Of a stretch of DNA of 34,566 bases, positions 20,548 through 29,213 are shown piece by piece. Within the stretch, counting starts at the first letter, position 1. Each line of letters begins with the position of its first letter. The position numbers and the translations under genes are program-made. The DNA comes from a virus: positions 1 to 34,566 of the IMG/VR virus record IMGVR_UViG_3300036863_000061; one strand, 5' to 3'. Under the pieces are notes generated by a model that searched no databases, was not told the DNA's origin, and worked only from the letters and a program-made list of their open reading frames with translations.

Positions 20548-21552
20548 TCAGCTCTGCAGCCGGGCGGCCAGCGCGTCGAGCAGGGACTGCACCTGGTCCT
20601 GCGGCATCGCCGCGACTACCGCATCGGCGATCCCGCGGTAGTCCATGCCGGCCAGCACCGCGGCGGCGATGGCCTGCCGGTCGGCGTCGCTGATCTGGTC
20701 GGCGTCGTTGATCGCAGCGACGAGTTCGGTCTGGTTGACCGGTCCGCCGACAGTTCCTTGCATGATGTCTCTGGCGTAGCGCATACGCTGCTGCATACCG
20801 GCGTCGGCCGCAGCATAGACCGAATCGTTCTTCGCCGCGTGGTAGGCGTCGGCGAAGAACTGGTTGATCGTGTCGCGGGTGCGGGCGACAGTGCCCAGGG
20901 CGATGCCTGAGTTCGTGTTGTTCAAGTCAACGCCGATCTTGCTGGCGAGCTTCTGTACCGCCGCATCGGTCAGATCGACTTCTGCCATGCCGCCTACCTC
21001 CAGTTCAGCCTGGACCAGGTCCAGGAAGTCGGCCCACGGAAACGTCGGACCGGGATCAGTATGAGTGCCGTTGTCCTGCGGGAACGCGTACGTGATCTCA
21101 ACATGCCCGCAGAAACCCTTCACCCCGTCCGCGACCTGGCCGACGGTCAGCTTCCGCACCGGGATGCTCCACTTGCGCGCGTCCCGTGCGCATTGCCGGG
21201 CGGCCTGCCGCAGCGTGCCCTGACTGACCGCGTCGGCCCAGCCGGCGCTGCCCTGGTAGGCGCTGCCGCATAGCTCGTGCTGGACGCCGCGCAGGTTCCC
21301 CTGATGCCGGGCGGCATGCGCGATGTCCTCCGTGCGCACACACTGCACCGTGCTGTCGCTGTCGTGGAAGAAGTGGGTCGAGGTGCCGTCGGTGCGGCGC
21401 TGGTCGTACGCAGCGCCGTCCTCCGCCGACATCGGGCCTTCGCTGCCCTCGGTGGTATGGATGACGATCAGCTGCACACTCGTCCGGTTCGCGTTGGTCC
21501 AGCTGGCGGGCGGCATCCACCGCAGGTCCGGATACTCAGGAGAGCTGGCCAT
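20548..21552 (-). CDS. Endolysin: N-acetylmuramoyl-L-alanine amidase
   Basis: 334 residues. The amidase_2 domain (about 20-185) cleaves the bond between N-acetylmuramic acid and L-alanine in peptidoglycan. Zinc ligands are likely H32 (VIHTTEG) with H150 (FCGHVE) and H164/D166 (GTHTDPGPTFPW). THFFHDSDSTVQCV and DIAHAARHQGN are further family blocks. The C-terminal 150 residues are helical and repetitive (DLTDAAVQKLASKIGVDLNN; ADAVVAAMPQDQVQSLLDAL) and may bind the cell wall or oligomerise. A GAGGT site is 6 nt before ATG 21552. No signal peptide, so a holin is needed. Confidence 0.88.
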   Translation of the reverse strand: MASSPEYPDLRWMPPASWTNANRTSVQLIVIHTTEGSEGPMSAEDGAAYDQRRTDGTSTHFFHDSDSTVQCVRTEDIAHAARHQGNLRGVQHELCGSAYQGSAGWADAVSQGTLRQAARQCARDARKWSIPVRKLTVGQVADGVKGFCGHVEITYAFPQDNGTHTDPGPTFPWADFLDLVQAELEVGGMAEVDLTDAAVQKLASKIGVDLNNTNSGIALGTVARTRDTINQFFADAYHAAKNDSVYAAADAGMQQRMRYARDIMQGTVGGPVNQTELVAAINDADQISDADRQAIAAAVLAGMDYRGIADAVVAAMPQDQVQSLLDALAARLQS

Positions 21553-21564
21553 AGGCTTACCTCT

Positions 21565-21912
21565 TCATGGTGAGGGGATGAGCTGCACGAGCGGGCGGAC
21601 CGGCACCAACTCGCCCACGTACTGCCCCGGCGGCCGCGACGGATGCACCAGCACCCGCCACCGGTCCCCGGGCTGGTCCGTCGCCACCCGCTGGTAGACG
21701 TTCCCGGCAGCGTCCCGGTATAGCTCCCCGGCGGTGTAGGCCGGTTCGGTCGCCGGGATCACCTGGTATGTGAACCCGGGGTCGTTGTTGATCGCCTTCG
21801 GGAACACGACCGTGTTGCCCCCGAACGACGTCACGGTGATGGTGGTCGAGTCGATGGCAGTGACCGTGGCCACCAATTCCGTGCGCACGACGTCGCCGAG
21901 CGTCAGCGGCAT
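21565..21912 (-). CDS. Small tail-region protein
   Basis: 115 residues, beta-rich: LGDVVRTELVATVTAIDSTT, then TITVTSFGGNTVVFPKAI and a proline-rich end. It has the look of a small baseplate or tail-tip protein with an OB-like strand pattern. The 1-bp TGATG overlap with the preceding tail gene indicates coupled expression. No firm family. Confidence 0.55.
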   Translation of the reverse strand: MPLTLGDVVRTELVATVTAIDSTTITVTSFGGNTVVFPKAINNDPGFTYQVIPATEPAYTAGELYRDAAGNVYQRVATDQPGDRWRVLVHPSRPPGQYVGELVPVRPLVQLIPSP

Positions 21913-22421
21913 CAGGACACCCGCCGCAGGATCATGAACGAGCCCGCCCGCACCGTGGTACCGCTGGCACTCGCCGAGGACTGCGCCCATTGCAGCCGGA
22001 ACGTGCCCGCCGTCCCGGCGGTGATGAGGATGCCCTCGAGGTGGACGGGCAGGTTGAAGCCGGCGGCGCCGCCGAAAGCGATGCCGTGGGCGCCGGCGCC
22101 GATGTCCCATCCGCCGACTTCTGCGTTCCCGGCGGCATCGCCGCGCGGCGCCCGCGCCTCGCCGGAGAAGCTGTAGCCGGACGGGCCGGTGAAGCCGGTC
22201 TTGAAGTCGTCGGTCGCCTGCGACACCTCTTTGACCAGGACAAGGGTGTGGTAGATGGCGTTGGCTTCCACGGTGACGAACAGGTCGTTGTCGTCCTGCA
22301 ACGTCGCGTTCGAGGTGATCGTCTCGTCGGCGGTCTTCCGCGCGAACAGGACATTGACGAACCACGAGTTGACCTGATTAGCGTCGGGGACGTCGTTGGT
22401 GTTGAAGACCGGGGCCGCCAT
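21912..22421 (-). CDS. Minor tail protein
   Basis: 169 residues. NTNDVPDANQVNSWFVNVLF at the start is a pattern common in actinophage tail proteins near the tip. A beta-type middle follows (YHTLVLVKEVSQATDDFKTG) and then a Gly/Ala-rich end (FNLPVHLEGILITAGTAGTF). It sits between the Gp37-like tail protein and a small tail gene. Likely part of the tail tip or fibre; exact function unknown. Confidence 0.62.
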   Translation of the reverse strand: MAAPVFNTNDVPDANQVNSWFVNVLFARKTADETITSNATLQDDNDLFVTVEANAIYHTLVLVKEVSQATDDFKTGFTGPSGYSFSGEARAPRGDAAGNAEVGGWDIGAGAHGIAFGGAAGFNLPVHLEGILITAGTAGTFRLQWAQSSASASGTTVRAGSFMILRRVS

Positions 22422-22436
22422 TCAGGGCCATCCTTC

Positions 22437-23681
22437 CTAGAAGGCGATCGCGTTGCTGCCGATACGGCCCAGGGTGGGATGGCCGATCGTCCAATACGAA
22501 TAGGTGGTGACCGGCTGCAACCCCCACGTGGTGATCCACCTGGCGGGCGACTGCCATGAATGCTCAATCGAGCGGATCAACAACTCGCGGCTGTCGACGA
22601 TCCCGCCAGGCGGGCGGCGGACGACCGTGATCCGGTCGCTGAGTAGCCTGCCCAACGCCTGCGGGTAGATAAGGTCCGGGTCGGCGCGCGGGTCGATGGT
22701 GAGGCTGGTGAAACGGAACTCGGGATCCTTGGTCTGACCGAGGATGAACTTCGCCCAGTTGAACGCTTCGGTGTCGGTCTGCAGCGACAGATCGCTCTCT
22801 TCGACCACTCTCTCCCGATTCCGGGCAATCGAGGCGGCATCCGACGCGGACTGCGGCGCGCCGCCGGTGCGGGTGGCCCGGACGGTGTTGGCCATCTGCG
22901 ACCGGTCGTCAGAGAGCCCCGGAACGCCGACGTAGACGATCTCACCACCGGCCCGGTTCGAACCGAAGGTAGCCTGCGACGTGTTCGACCTGGCAGTTTT
23001 CAGGACGGCGTGCCGGTTGCGGAAGGTGATCACACCGTCGGCTTCGACGTAGAACTCGCCACCCTCGGCGAATACGGCCTTCTGGATGAGTTCGACGGCG
23101 GTGCCGTCGAGGACGGTGCCCTGGTGGGTGGACTTGCCGGTGTCGATGTTGCGGTCGGCGACAGGCCAGCCGATCACGTCGAGGACCCGGTTGACGCGGG
23201 CGCCGGTGTCCTCGCCGGCACCGACCGGCGAGCCGAGGGTGACTGGGGTGTTGTTGGTGAGATCGTCGAACGCGTCAGCGGCCTGCACGATGATCACGGC
23301 GTGGTCAGGGTGGCGGTGCTCCGGCAGCCATGAGGTGACGGTGCCCCGGAAGATCGGGTAGGTGACACCGTTGTACACATTGCGGATGCGGATGTCGGAA
23401 CCGGGCGCCGACTGGGCCAGCACCGCGGGATCGAGTTGGCCGTCGTCGTTGAGCAAGGTGACCGTGGCGGTGCCGGCGTTGTATTCGACGATGGGGCCGA
23501 GACTGCGGCTCGAGGTGCGGTGTACCTCCATCGCCATGATCCGGTCGGAGTAACTGGTCATCAGGTTCGGCGGGGCGATCGCGGCGACGCCGATCTTCCC
23601 GCGCGTCGGGTTCCCGATGTACCAGTATTGGGAGGTGTCCGCCGCGCCGACGGTGACCCCGATGTCGACGAGGATCGTCAT
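22437..23681 (-). CDS. Minor tail / distal tail protein (Gp37-like)
   Basis: 414 residues. It follows the tape measure gene directly, where siphophages encode distal tail or tail-associated proteins. The central region has SVxL-type domain features of such proteins (SDIRIRNVYNGVTYPIFRGT; FDDLTNNTPVTLGSP; GKSTHQGTVLDGTAVELIQK; EGGEFYVEADGVITFRN). YWTIGHPTLGRIGSNAIAF at the C terminus partly repeats YWYIGNPTRGKIGVAAIA at the N terminus. ATG 23681 overlaps the tape measure stop as ATGA with GGAGGT 4 nt upstream; an ATG at 23693 is less likely. Confidence 0.75.
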   Translation of the reverse strand: MTILVDIGVTVGAADTSQYWYIGNPTRGKIGVAAIAPPNLMTSYSDRIMAMEVHRTSSRSLGPIVEYNAGTATVTLLNDDGQLDPAVLAQSAPGSDIRIRNVYNGVTYPIFRGTVTSWLPEHRHPDHAVIIVQAADAFDDLTNNTPVTLGSPVGAGEDTGARVNRVLDVIGWPVADRNIDTGKSTHQGTVLDGTAVELIQKAVFAEGGEFYVEADGVITFRNRHAVLKTARSNTSQATFGSNRAGGEIVYVGVPGLSDDRSQMANTVRATRTGGAPQSASDAASIARNRERVVEESDLSLQTDTEAFNWAKFILGQTKDPEFRFTSLTIDPRADPDLIYPQALGRLLSDRITVVRRPPGGIVDSRELLIRSIEHSWQSPARWITTWGLQPVTTYSYWTIGHPTLGRIGSNAIAF

Positions 23682-25942
23682 CCGGACCTCCATCGGGTGC
23701 CGTTGGACGCCTCGAACGCCTTGATCTTTTCGATGATCACCCGGCCGGTCTCGGCGGGGTGCGCACCGACGGGGACGCTGACGTTGATGGTGTAGTTATT
23801 CACTCGGCCGGCACCCGGGATCACGGTCTCCGGTCCCCGCTCACCGAACGAGTAGGTGCGTCCCGACGCCCCGACCCCGAAGATCGGCTCGCGGATCACG
23901 CCGCCGCCGGCCATAGCCGCATGGATGTGGGCATTGCCGCCGGCGAAGTTGTGCTGATTCCACACCGCGCCCGTATACGTGTGCGGGTACCCGTTGAGCC
24001 GGTTGAACTCCTGCCACGGGGTGATCAACTCTTTCAGCCGGCTACCGAACGCGGCGGCGAGGAACGCCGCCCACGCCCGCACCGGCGCGATGTCGATGGC
24101 CCGGCCGAGCGCGTGATACGACAGCCGGCCGGACAGGGTACGCGCGCCGGGCCGGAACCCGGAAATGACACCAACGGCGCCGAACGTGGCGCGCAGCGCC
24201 GCCAGCACGGACAGGATCCCCGACCGGAGACCACCGGTACCGACCGTGCCGCCCCCACCGATCTCGCTGGCGCCGAGCAGCGACTTCCCCTTGTCGATCA
24301 GCCCGCCGAGCAATTTGGCGCCGACCCCTTTCAGCATCTGCGCATACGGGCTGTCGCCGACCCGGTTGAGGACCGGGTTCACCCGGCCTTTGATCCAGTT
24401 CGCGGGGCCCCGGAGGAACCCGAACATGTCCCCGAACCCGTCACCGGCACCGCGTCCCGGCCGGCCGGGGCCGTCACCGAAACCGCTGGGCAACGACACG
24501 GTCGGGGCCTTAGGGCCGCCGAAGAACCCGCTGATCCTGTTGAACGTGCCAACGATCGCACCGTTGATGACGGTGTCGACGATGAACCGGACCGGCCTCT
24601 TCGCCAACTCCTGCAGCCCGGCCCAGATTTTCCCGATCCCCGCCACACCTATACGGAACGCGTTCGGCAGCGTGACCGTAATGAACTTCTTGAGGGTGTT
24701 GAACACGCCCAACACGATGCTGACTTGCAATTGGATGTAGGCGCGGACAGCGCCGAACACGAACCGGACGGCGCCCCACAGGGCGTGGTAGGCGGTGATG
24801 GCCTGATCGATGGCCCGCTTCATGCTGGGCCAGAGCACGTTGACGAACCAATCGCCGACGGCCTTGATCGCAACCTTGACGGCCTTCCACACCGCGTCGA
24901 CGATCCGCCGGAACGTTTCGTTGTGCTTGTAGGCGTAGATGACGATGGCGGCGAGTGCGGCGATGACGGTGATGATGATGCCGAGCGGGCCCGTCGCGAA
25001 CCGCACCGCGACGCCGAGAGCCCAGGTGGCGGCGGTCCACAGGGTGGTGGCCACCGTGACGACGGCCTGGATCGCCGCCCACGCCTTCGTCACCACCGAC
25101 ACCACCCCGATGGCCACCCCCAACGCGGCGACCGCCCCCACCGTCGGCACCAGCCAGCTCTGATTCTTCAACCCGAAGTCGAGGATCTTCGCGAGGGCGG
25201 GCAGCAGTTTCGTCCCGACCATCTCTTCGAAGTTGCCCCACGCCACCCGGGCCCGGTCGCCGGGTGTCGCCGCCGCCTTCGCCGCCCCACCGAACTCCTT
25301 CGACAGCTCGGCGAGGATCAGCTTCTGCGCTTCCATCGTGTGACCCGAGTCGACCAGTGTTTTGATCTGCGTCTTCTGCGCCGCGGTGAACGACACCCCG
25401 ACCCGCTGCAACGCGGTCACACCCTTGATCGGGTCATTGAGTGCCTTACCCACCTGAATAGTGGCGCCCTGCAGATCGGTGCCCAGGGCGGCGCTCATGT
25501 TCAGGGCGGCCTCAGTGCCCTGGTTGAAGATGTCGTTACCTTTCCCCAACTCGTTGCGGATGCCGGTGAACGTCAGCAACACGTTTTCGGAGGAGGCGAT
25601 CAATTCGTCGTCGACCCCGGACAGGTTCGACAGCCGGGTCGCGAGCCGATCCACATCACCGGCGGACACCCGGGCCGCCCCACCCGTCGACTTGATCACC
25701 GACGCGGTCAGCTTGGTGATCTTCGCCGCGTCCTGCGCCTCAGAGAACGCACCCTTGAAAAAGCCGATCAGCGCGCCGCCGGCCAACACCCCACCGACAC
25801 CGGCGAGCATCCCCGCCCCGAACTTCTTACCGGACGTTTTACCCGCGTCGGCGGCCGCTTTCTCCCCACCGACCTTCAGGTCGGCGCCGAGTTTGGACAC
25901 GTCCGGGCGTACCCGCATGTACAGGTCAGCGATCGACGCCAC
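23678..25942 (-). CDS. Tape measure protein with C-terminal M15-like peptidase domain
   Basis: 754 residues. It sets tail length and is ejected with DNA. Residues 41-62 and about 263-338 are hydrophobic, typical of tape measures, and DLYMRVRPDVSKLGADLKVG is a usual start. A linker at 475-505 precedes a C-terminal domain with SYHALGRAID (608-617) and HNFAGGNAHIHAAM: the S-x-H-x2-G-x-A-x-D and H-x-H patterns of zinc D,D-peptidases (M15). H610, D617 and H672/H674 are likely ligands. The end (GRTYSFGERGPETVIPGAG) is a common tape-measure signature. It would breach the cell wall during infection. Confidence 0.9.
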   Translation of the reverse strand: MASIADLYMRVRPDVSKLGADLKVGGEKAAADAGKTSGKKFGAGMLAGVGGVLAGGALIGFFKGAFSEAQDAAKITKLTASVIKSTGGAARVSAGDVDRLATRLSNLSGVDDELIASSENVLLTFTGIRNELGKGNDIFNQGTEAALNMSAALGTDLQGATIQVGKALNDPIKGVTALQRVGVSFTAAQKTQIKTLVDSGHTMEAQKLILAELSKEFGGAAKAAATPGDRARVAWGNFEEMVGTKLLPALAKILDFGLKNQSWLVPTVGAVAALGVAIGVVSVVTKAWAAIQAVVTVATTLWTAATWALGVAVRFATGPLGIIITVIAALAAIVIYAYKHNETFRRIVDAVWKAVKVAIKAVGDWFVNVLWPSMKRAIDQAITAYHALWGAVRFVFGAVRAYIQLQVSIVLGVFNTLKKFITVTLPNAFRIGVAGIGKIWAGLQELAKRPVRFIVDTVINGAIVGTFNRISGFFGGPKAPTVSLPSGFGDGPGRPGRGAGDGFGDMFGFLRGPANWIKGRVNPVLNRVGDSPYAQMLKGVGAKLLGGLIDKGKSLLGASEIGGGGTVGTGGLRSGILSVLAALRATFGAVGVISGFRPGARTLSGRLSYHALGRAIDIAPVRAWAAFLAAAFGSRLKELITPWQEFNRLNGYPHTYTGAVWNQHNFAGGNAHIHAAMAGGGVIREPIFGVGASGRTYSFGERGPETVIPGAGRVNNYTINVSVPVGAHPAETGRVIIEKIKAFEASNGTRWRSG

Positions 25943-26183
25943 CGCGGCCTCCTCTCAAACCCAACGCCTCCAACAACACCGTCCGATCGTCGACATCACC
26001 GACGGCCGGCGCCGCAGCCAACGCGGCGTCGAAGTCGATCCGAACCTGCGCCGGATCAACCAGCTCCGCCTCACCTCCCAACGCCTGCGCCACCCCCGAC
26101 ACGATCAGCATCGCGTTGGCCTGCCGGTCCAACCGCTCCACCTGAATCACGTAGGCGATAGCGCACAGCTCACCGATGGTCAG
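25926..26183 (-). CDS. Second tail assembly chaperone reading frame
   Basis: Continuation in the -1 frame relative to the first chaperone, at the position of the G-T type extension in siphophages. Residues include TIGELCAIAYVIQVERLDRQ and DPAQVRIDFDAALAA, ending at 25926 with a 17-bp overlap into the tape measure gene. The first ordinary start is GTG 26150. However, the frame is open upstream of 26183, where a CTG overlaps the first gene's TGA, and GGAGG lies 7 nt before it. Either -1 frameshifting or an unusual start could express it; I list the longer form. Confidence 0.6.
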   Translation of the reverse strand: MTIGELCAIAYVIQVERLDRQANAMLIVSGVAQALGGEAELVDPAQVRIDFDAALAAAPAVGDVDDRTVLLEALGLRGGRGGVDR

Positions 26184-26731
26184 CCGGTTTCCTCCGCCGC
26201 CACTTGCGCCTGATACGCCTGCACCACGCCCATCTGAAAGTCGGGACGGTCCTCCAAAACCTTCAGTGCCCGCCGCGCCGATTTGACCCTGCGCGAGGAG
26301 GAGCCGGCCTTCGACCTCGGCGTGGTGGCCGACCGCCCAGGCGAGGAGGCGGACCGCCGCCCAGTAGGGAAACCGGCCACCGCCTCCGCCACCTGCTGCG
26401 ACAGCCCCATCAGGTCGAACGTGTTCTGCCGGTTCGTCTTAGCCGTGGTGAAGAACAGGTCCCAGTCGTCCGGGTGGATCTGCCCCCGGATCGCCTTGAC
26501 CACCGCATCGTTGGCGGCCTGCAACGCCGCCGCCTGCTCCGCTGTCCAACTGGACGGGTCGTCCATGTCGATGTCGCCGACGTCGATGCCGGAGGCGATG
26601 AGCATCACCTCGGCGAAGTGCAGGTCGGAGGCGTCCGGGTGTACCCGGATCGTCTCCCCGAAGTAGCCGAAGTCGGCGTCGACCGCATCGCGGTGTGTGC
26701 CGAACGTCCCATCCAAATGCACGCGTGCCAT
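26180..26731 (-). CDS. Tail assembly chaperone
   Basis: 183 residues. Begins MARVHLDGTFGTHRDAVDAD with an acidic front half. Later come QIHPDDWDLFFTTAKTNRQN and a basic, serine-rich stretch (RRSASSPGRSATTPRSKAGS). Position (between tail tube and tape measure) and size match actinophage tail assembly chaperones, which guide tape-measure polymerisation. The start is 5 bp from the tail tube stop. Its end overlaps the second chaperone frame. Confidence 0.78.
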   Translation of the reverse strand: MARVHLDGTFGTHRDAVDADFGYFGETIRVHPDASDLHFAEVMLIASGIDVGDIDMDDPSSWTAEQAAALQAANDAVVKAIRGQIHPDDWDLFFTTAKTNRQNTFDLMGLSQQVAEAVAGFPTGRRSASSPGRSATTPRSKAGSSSRRVKSARRALKVLEDRPDFQMGVVQAYQAQVAAEETG

Positions 26732-26735
26732 GGCT

Positions 26736-27332
26736 TTATGCCCCCAGTCGGCCCGTGCCGGCGCCGTAGAACTTGAACGGGATCCCGCTAGCGGGGACCT
26801 CGAACTGCAGCGTGAACGGGATCGTCGCGAATGATGGGGCCTTCTTGTACGCCGAGGTGATTTCCCCGCCGTTGATGCATTGGTAGGCGATGAAACGCAT
26901 GGTGTGGTCCAGCGACTCCCAGCCGACCATGGTGCGAAGCTCGGTGCCCGGGGTGGGCGGGGTCAACGCGGACGACAGGGTGGCACCGGTACCGGACACG
27001 GTGGTCACCGCACCCGTGCCCGCGTTCAGGGCGCGGCGCAGGTTGTGCAGGGTGTAGTTGGCCAGGTTGAACGAGAACGACCCCTCCCGGCCGGTAGTGG
27101 TCCACCTGATGGGATCGAAGAACTCGGCGACGGAGATCGCTTCGACGTCACTCTTGTAGGAGAACGTCGACCCGTCCTCGGTCGCGCCGGCGTTGACCCA
27201 CGCCACCGGCCATACATCAGCGTCATACGTAGATCCGGCAGCGACGTGCGCCGGCTCGGTGCTATTCAGGATCGCGGTGAAGATGAAACCCGGGTCGGTG
27301 AGGATCAGCGGGGTTGCGGTGGTGAGAGACAT
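26736..27332 (-). CDS. Major tail protein (tail tube)
   Basis: 198 residues. SLTTATPLILTDPGFIFTAI and FFDPIRWTTTGREGSFSFNL fit siphophage tail tube subunits, which stack as hexamers around the tape measure. The gene lies just before the tail assembly chaperone pair, as in most siphophages. ATG 27332 overlaps the preceding stop by 1 bp (TGATG). Confidence 0.8.
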   Translation of the reverse strand: MSLTTATPLILTDPGFIFTAILNSTEPAHVAAGSTYDADVWPVAWVNAGATEDGSTFSYKSDVEAISVAEFFDPIRWTTTGREGSFSFNLANYTLHNLRRALNAGTGAVTTVSGTGATLSSALTPPTPGTELRTMVGWESLDHTMRFIAYQCINGGEITSAYKKAPSFATIPFTLQFEVPASGIPFKFYGAGTGRLGA

Positions 27333-27610
27333 CAGCCGTTACCTCCGGCCTTGGTCGGCTTGGCCTCGGGCTCCGGCTCACCGGTGATCGCCCGGCCTTC
27401 CTTGCTGTTGCGTTTGACCACCAGCCCGTCCTTGTCGTAGCCGTGCTTTTCGACGTTGGACTTCGGGATGGCGTCACCCCGGCGGGCGGCGAGGGCACCA
27501 CCGACGCGGATGTCGCCGGTGGCGACCCACTCACCCCACTCGGCGGCCTGCGCCTCCGCATACTCGCGCAGCGCCGGGTTCTCTGCGTACGGATCGAACG
27601 GCTCGGTCAT
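27332..27610 (-). CDS. Small tail-region protein
   Basis: 92 residues. DPYAENPALREYAEAQAAEW, then a compact middle (DIRVGGALAARRGDAIPKSN) and a charged, proline-containing tail (PEPEAKPTKAGGNG). No enzymatic motif. It sits between the tail completion gene and the tail tube, so it is most likely a small head-tail or tail-assembly protein. ATG 27610 is 1 bp from the previous stop. Confidence 0.6.
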   Translation of the reverse strand: MTEPFDPYAENPALREYAEAQAAEWGEWVATGDIRVGGALAARRGDAIPKSNVEKHGYDKDGLVVKRNSKEGRAITGEPEPEAKPTKAGGNG

Positions 27611-27611
27611 C

Positions 27612-27896
27612 TCACTCCTCCAGGAACGGTTGCGCCGGCAGCGAGACGGTGCCGAGCTCGTGGAATCGCATATAGTCGTGCTCCCGGTCCCAGGACACCC
27701 GGGCGGTCCACTCGCCCAGCTCGAGGAACGGTTCGGCGTGGATGCTGAACGCGCCGGCGCCGGTGTCCTTCGGCGCCCTCGCCCGGGCGCCGGGCACCAG
27801 CTGGTTCGCGGCGTCGAGGAGGGCGCCGCCGACGGCCGCGGTTTCGAGTAGCGCCCGGATGGCCCGCTGGTCGGGCACGACACGTATGTCAGACAT
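27612..27896 (-). CDS. HK97 gp10-like tail completion protein
   Basis: 94 residues: LLETAAVGGALLDAANQLVP, a basic ARARAPKDTGAGAFSIHAE, and YMRFHELGTVSLPAQPFLE. The helix-KDTGxF-strand and EFGT.LPAQPF motifs characterise the HK97 gp10-like neck/tail-completion family. ATG 27896 overlaps the preceding gene by 8 bp; longer upstream frames are out of register with that gene. Confidence 0.8.
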   Translation of the reverse strand: MSDIRVVPDQRAIRALLETAAVGGALLDAANQLVPGARARAPKDTGAGAFSIHAEPFLELGEWTARVSWDREHDYMRFHELGTVSLPAQPFLEE

Positions 27897-28332
27897 AGGT
27901 GACCCGCTTCCCCAGCAGGATCTGCAACGAGAGGGTGGAGGCCACCTCGTCCTGGGTGGTGAAGTAGCCGCCCTGCCCGGACGCGACGCCCTGCCAGGAC
28001 AGACCACCGCCCAGGTTGGGTTGCGCGGCGAGCACGGCGGTGACCTGCCCGGCCATCGTTTCGACGGTGGTGTCGGTGTCCCGCACCGTCGCCGGGGTTT
28101 TCGCTGTGGCCCGCAACCACAGGCTCACCGTCGACACCTCGTCGACCAGCACATTCGGTTCGGCCACCGTCGGGGTGTGGTCGAAGCGGAGCATGCCGGC
28201 GTAGATGCAGCGCGGCCCGAACTCGGCCGGGGCCGCATAGTCGACCTGCATGCCCTCGAGTGGTTGCCCGACCGCGGTCTTCGCGACCAGGGCGTCGATC
28301 AGGGCGCGGCGGGCCACGTACACGCCGATCAT
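27889..28332 (-). CDS. Tail terminator-like minor protein
   Basis: 147 residues starting MIGVYVARRALIDALVAKTA, followed by EGMQVDYAAPAEFGPRCIYA and an ATVRDTDTTVETMAGQVTAV helix. The order (adaptor, this, gp10-like, tail tube) and the LxxALxA...YxxPxE pattern fit the tail terminator (gpU-like) position in siphophages. An upstream in-frame extension to 28662 lies in the adaptor gene and is not real: ATG 28332 overlaps its stop as ATGA. Confidence 0.68.
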   Translation of the reverse strand: MIGVYVARRALIDALVAKTAVGQPLEGMQVDYAAPAEFGPRCIYAGMLRFDHTPTVAEPNVLVDEVSTVSLWLRATAKTPATVRDTDTTVETMAGQVTAVLAAQPNLGGGLSWQGVASGQGGYFTTQDEVASTLSLQILLGKRVTYV

Positions 28333-29201
28333 CCGACGGCCACCCTCGGCCCGCGGCGGTACTTGTCGAGGACACCGTCGACGTCGGGGATACCGGTCCG
28401 CAACGCGTCGGGGGTGGACACCCGGAACGTGCCACCGTCGGAGACCACGTAGGAGATGGCACGTTCCGGCACCCCGGACGGTGCCACCGACGAGCGGAGG
28501 CGTTGGATACCGGCGTCGTGGACCTTCGCCGGGGGCGCGTCCCAGCCGTGCTCGTATTCGACGATGACGTTCCCGAAGCCGTACGGCCATACGGCGAAGT
28601 CGGGTCGGGTGAGCACCCCGGTTTGGGAGAACCGGATCTCTGCGATTTGGGGGGCGGTCCACACCACCCCGTCCACGGTGATCGCGCGCAGGGTGCGGAT
28701 CAGGCGGTGGGGTTGGTTTTGTGGGATGGCGAGCCGCCAGGTGCCGGTGCCGTTCAGGACCTGCCGTTCGAAGCGGGGCACGAACGCTTGCTGGCAGATC
28801 TGCTCGAATTCCTGTTCGACCTCAATGCGGGCGTCGGCCAGCATCGCCGCCGTCCAGGTGGTGGTGTTGGCGAGGCTGGGGTGGGCGGCTCTGGCTTCGG
28901 CGATGCCGAACAGGTGACCGCCCACAATCTCGACGTAGTCGCGGATGGTGACCGCTGCGCCGGCGAGGGTGCCCGTCCAGTCGACGGTCAACGAGTCCAG
29001 CAGGGGTTGGGCGGGCAGGGCGAAGGTGTAGGTGCCGAGGCTGGGGTGCGCAGCGGTGAACGGGCTGCCGGCGATGGAGGTGCCGTCAAGCCGTTTCACC
29101 GTTGCTGTTGCGGCGCCCGTGTAGTCGGTGAGCACTTCGTCGACCTTCGACGTGTGTGTCAGCGTCTGCAGGACGGTCCGCTGCACCCGCAGCAGCGACA
29201 T
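28329..29201 (-). CDS. Head-tail connector / adaptor protein
   Basis: 290 residues. The N-terminal 100 are a strand-rich domain (TVKRLDGTSIAGSPFTAAHP; SLTVDWTGTLAGAAVTIRDY). A gp6-like adaptor half follows, with DARIEVEQEFEQICQQAFVP and VPRFERQV. A helical C terminus (VHDAGIQRLRSSVAPSGVPE) also fits. It joins portal and tail. I place the start at ATG 29201, 5 nt after AGGAGG, rather than the GTG two codons earlier. Confidence 0.75.
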   Translation of the reverse strand: MSLLRVQRTVLQTLTHTSKVDEVLTDYTGAATATVKRLDGTSIAGSPFTAAHPSLGTYTFALPAQPLLDSLTVDWTGTLAGAAVTIRDYVEIVGGHLFGIAEARAAHPSLANTTTWTAAMLADARIEVEQEFEQICQQAFVPRFERQVLNGTGTWRLAIPQNQPHRLIRTLRAITVDGVVWTAPQIAEIRFSQTGVLTRPDFAVWPYGFGNVIVEYEHGWDAPPAKVHDAGIQRLRSSVAPSGVPERAISYVVSDGGTFRVSTPDALRTGIPDVDGVLDKYRRGPRVAVG

Positions 29202-29213
29202 CCACACCTCCTC

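Noticed and set aside
23759-26161. Long open frame of 800 codons on the + strand
   Set aside because: It lies opposite the tape measure and chaperone genes and its protein is arginine- and histidine-rich without any domain: an antisense shadow of a high-G+C gene.
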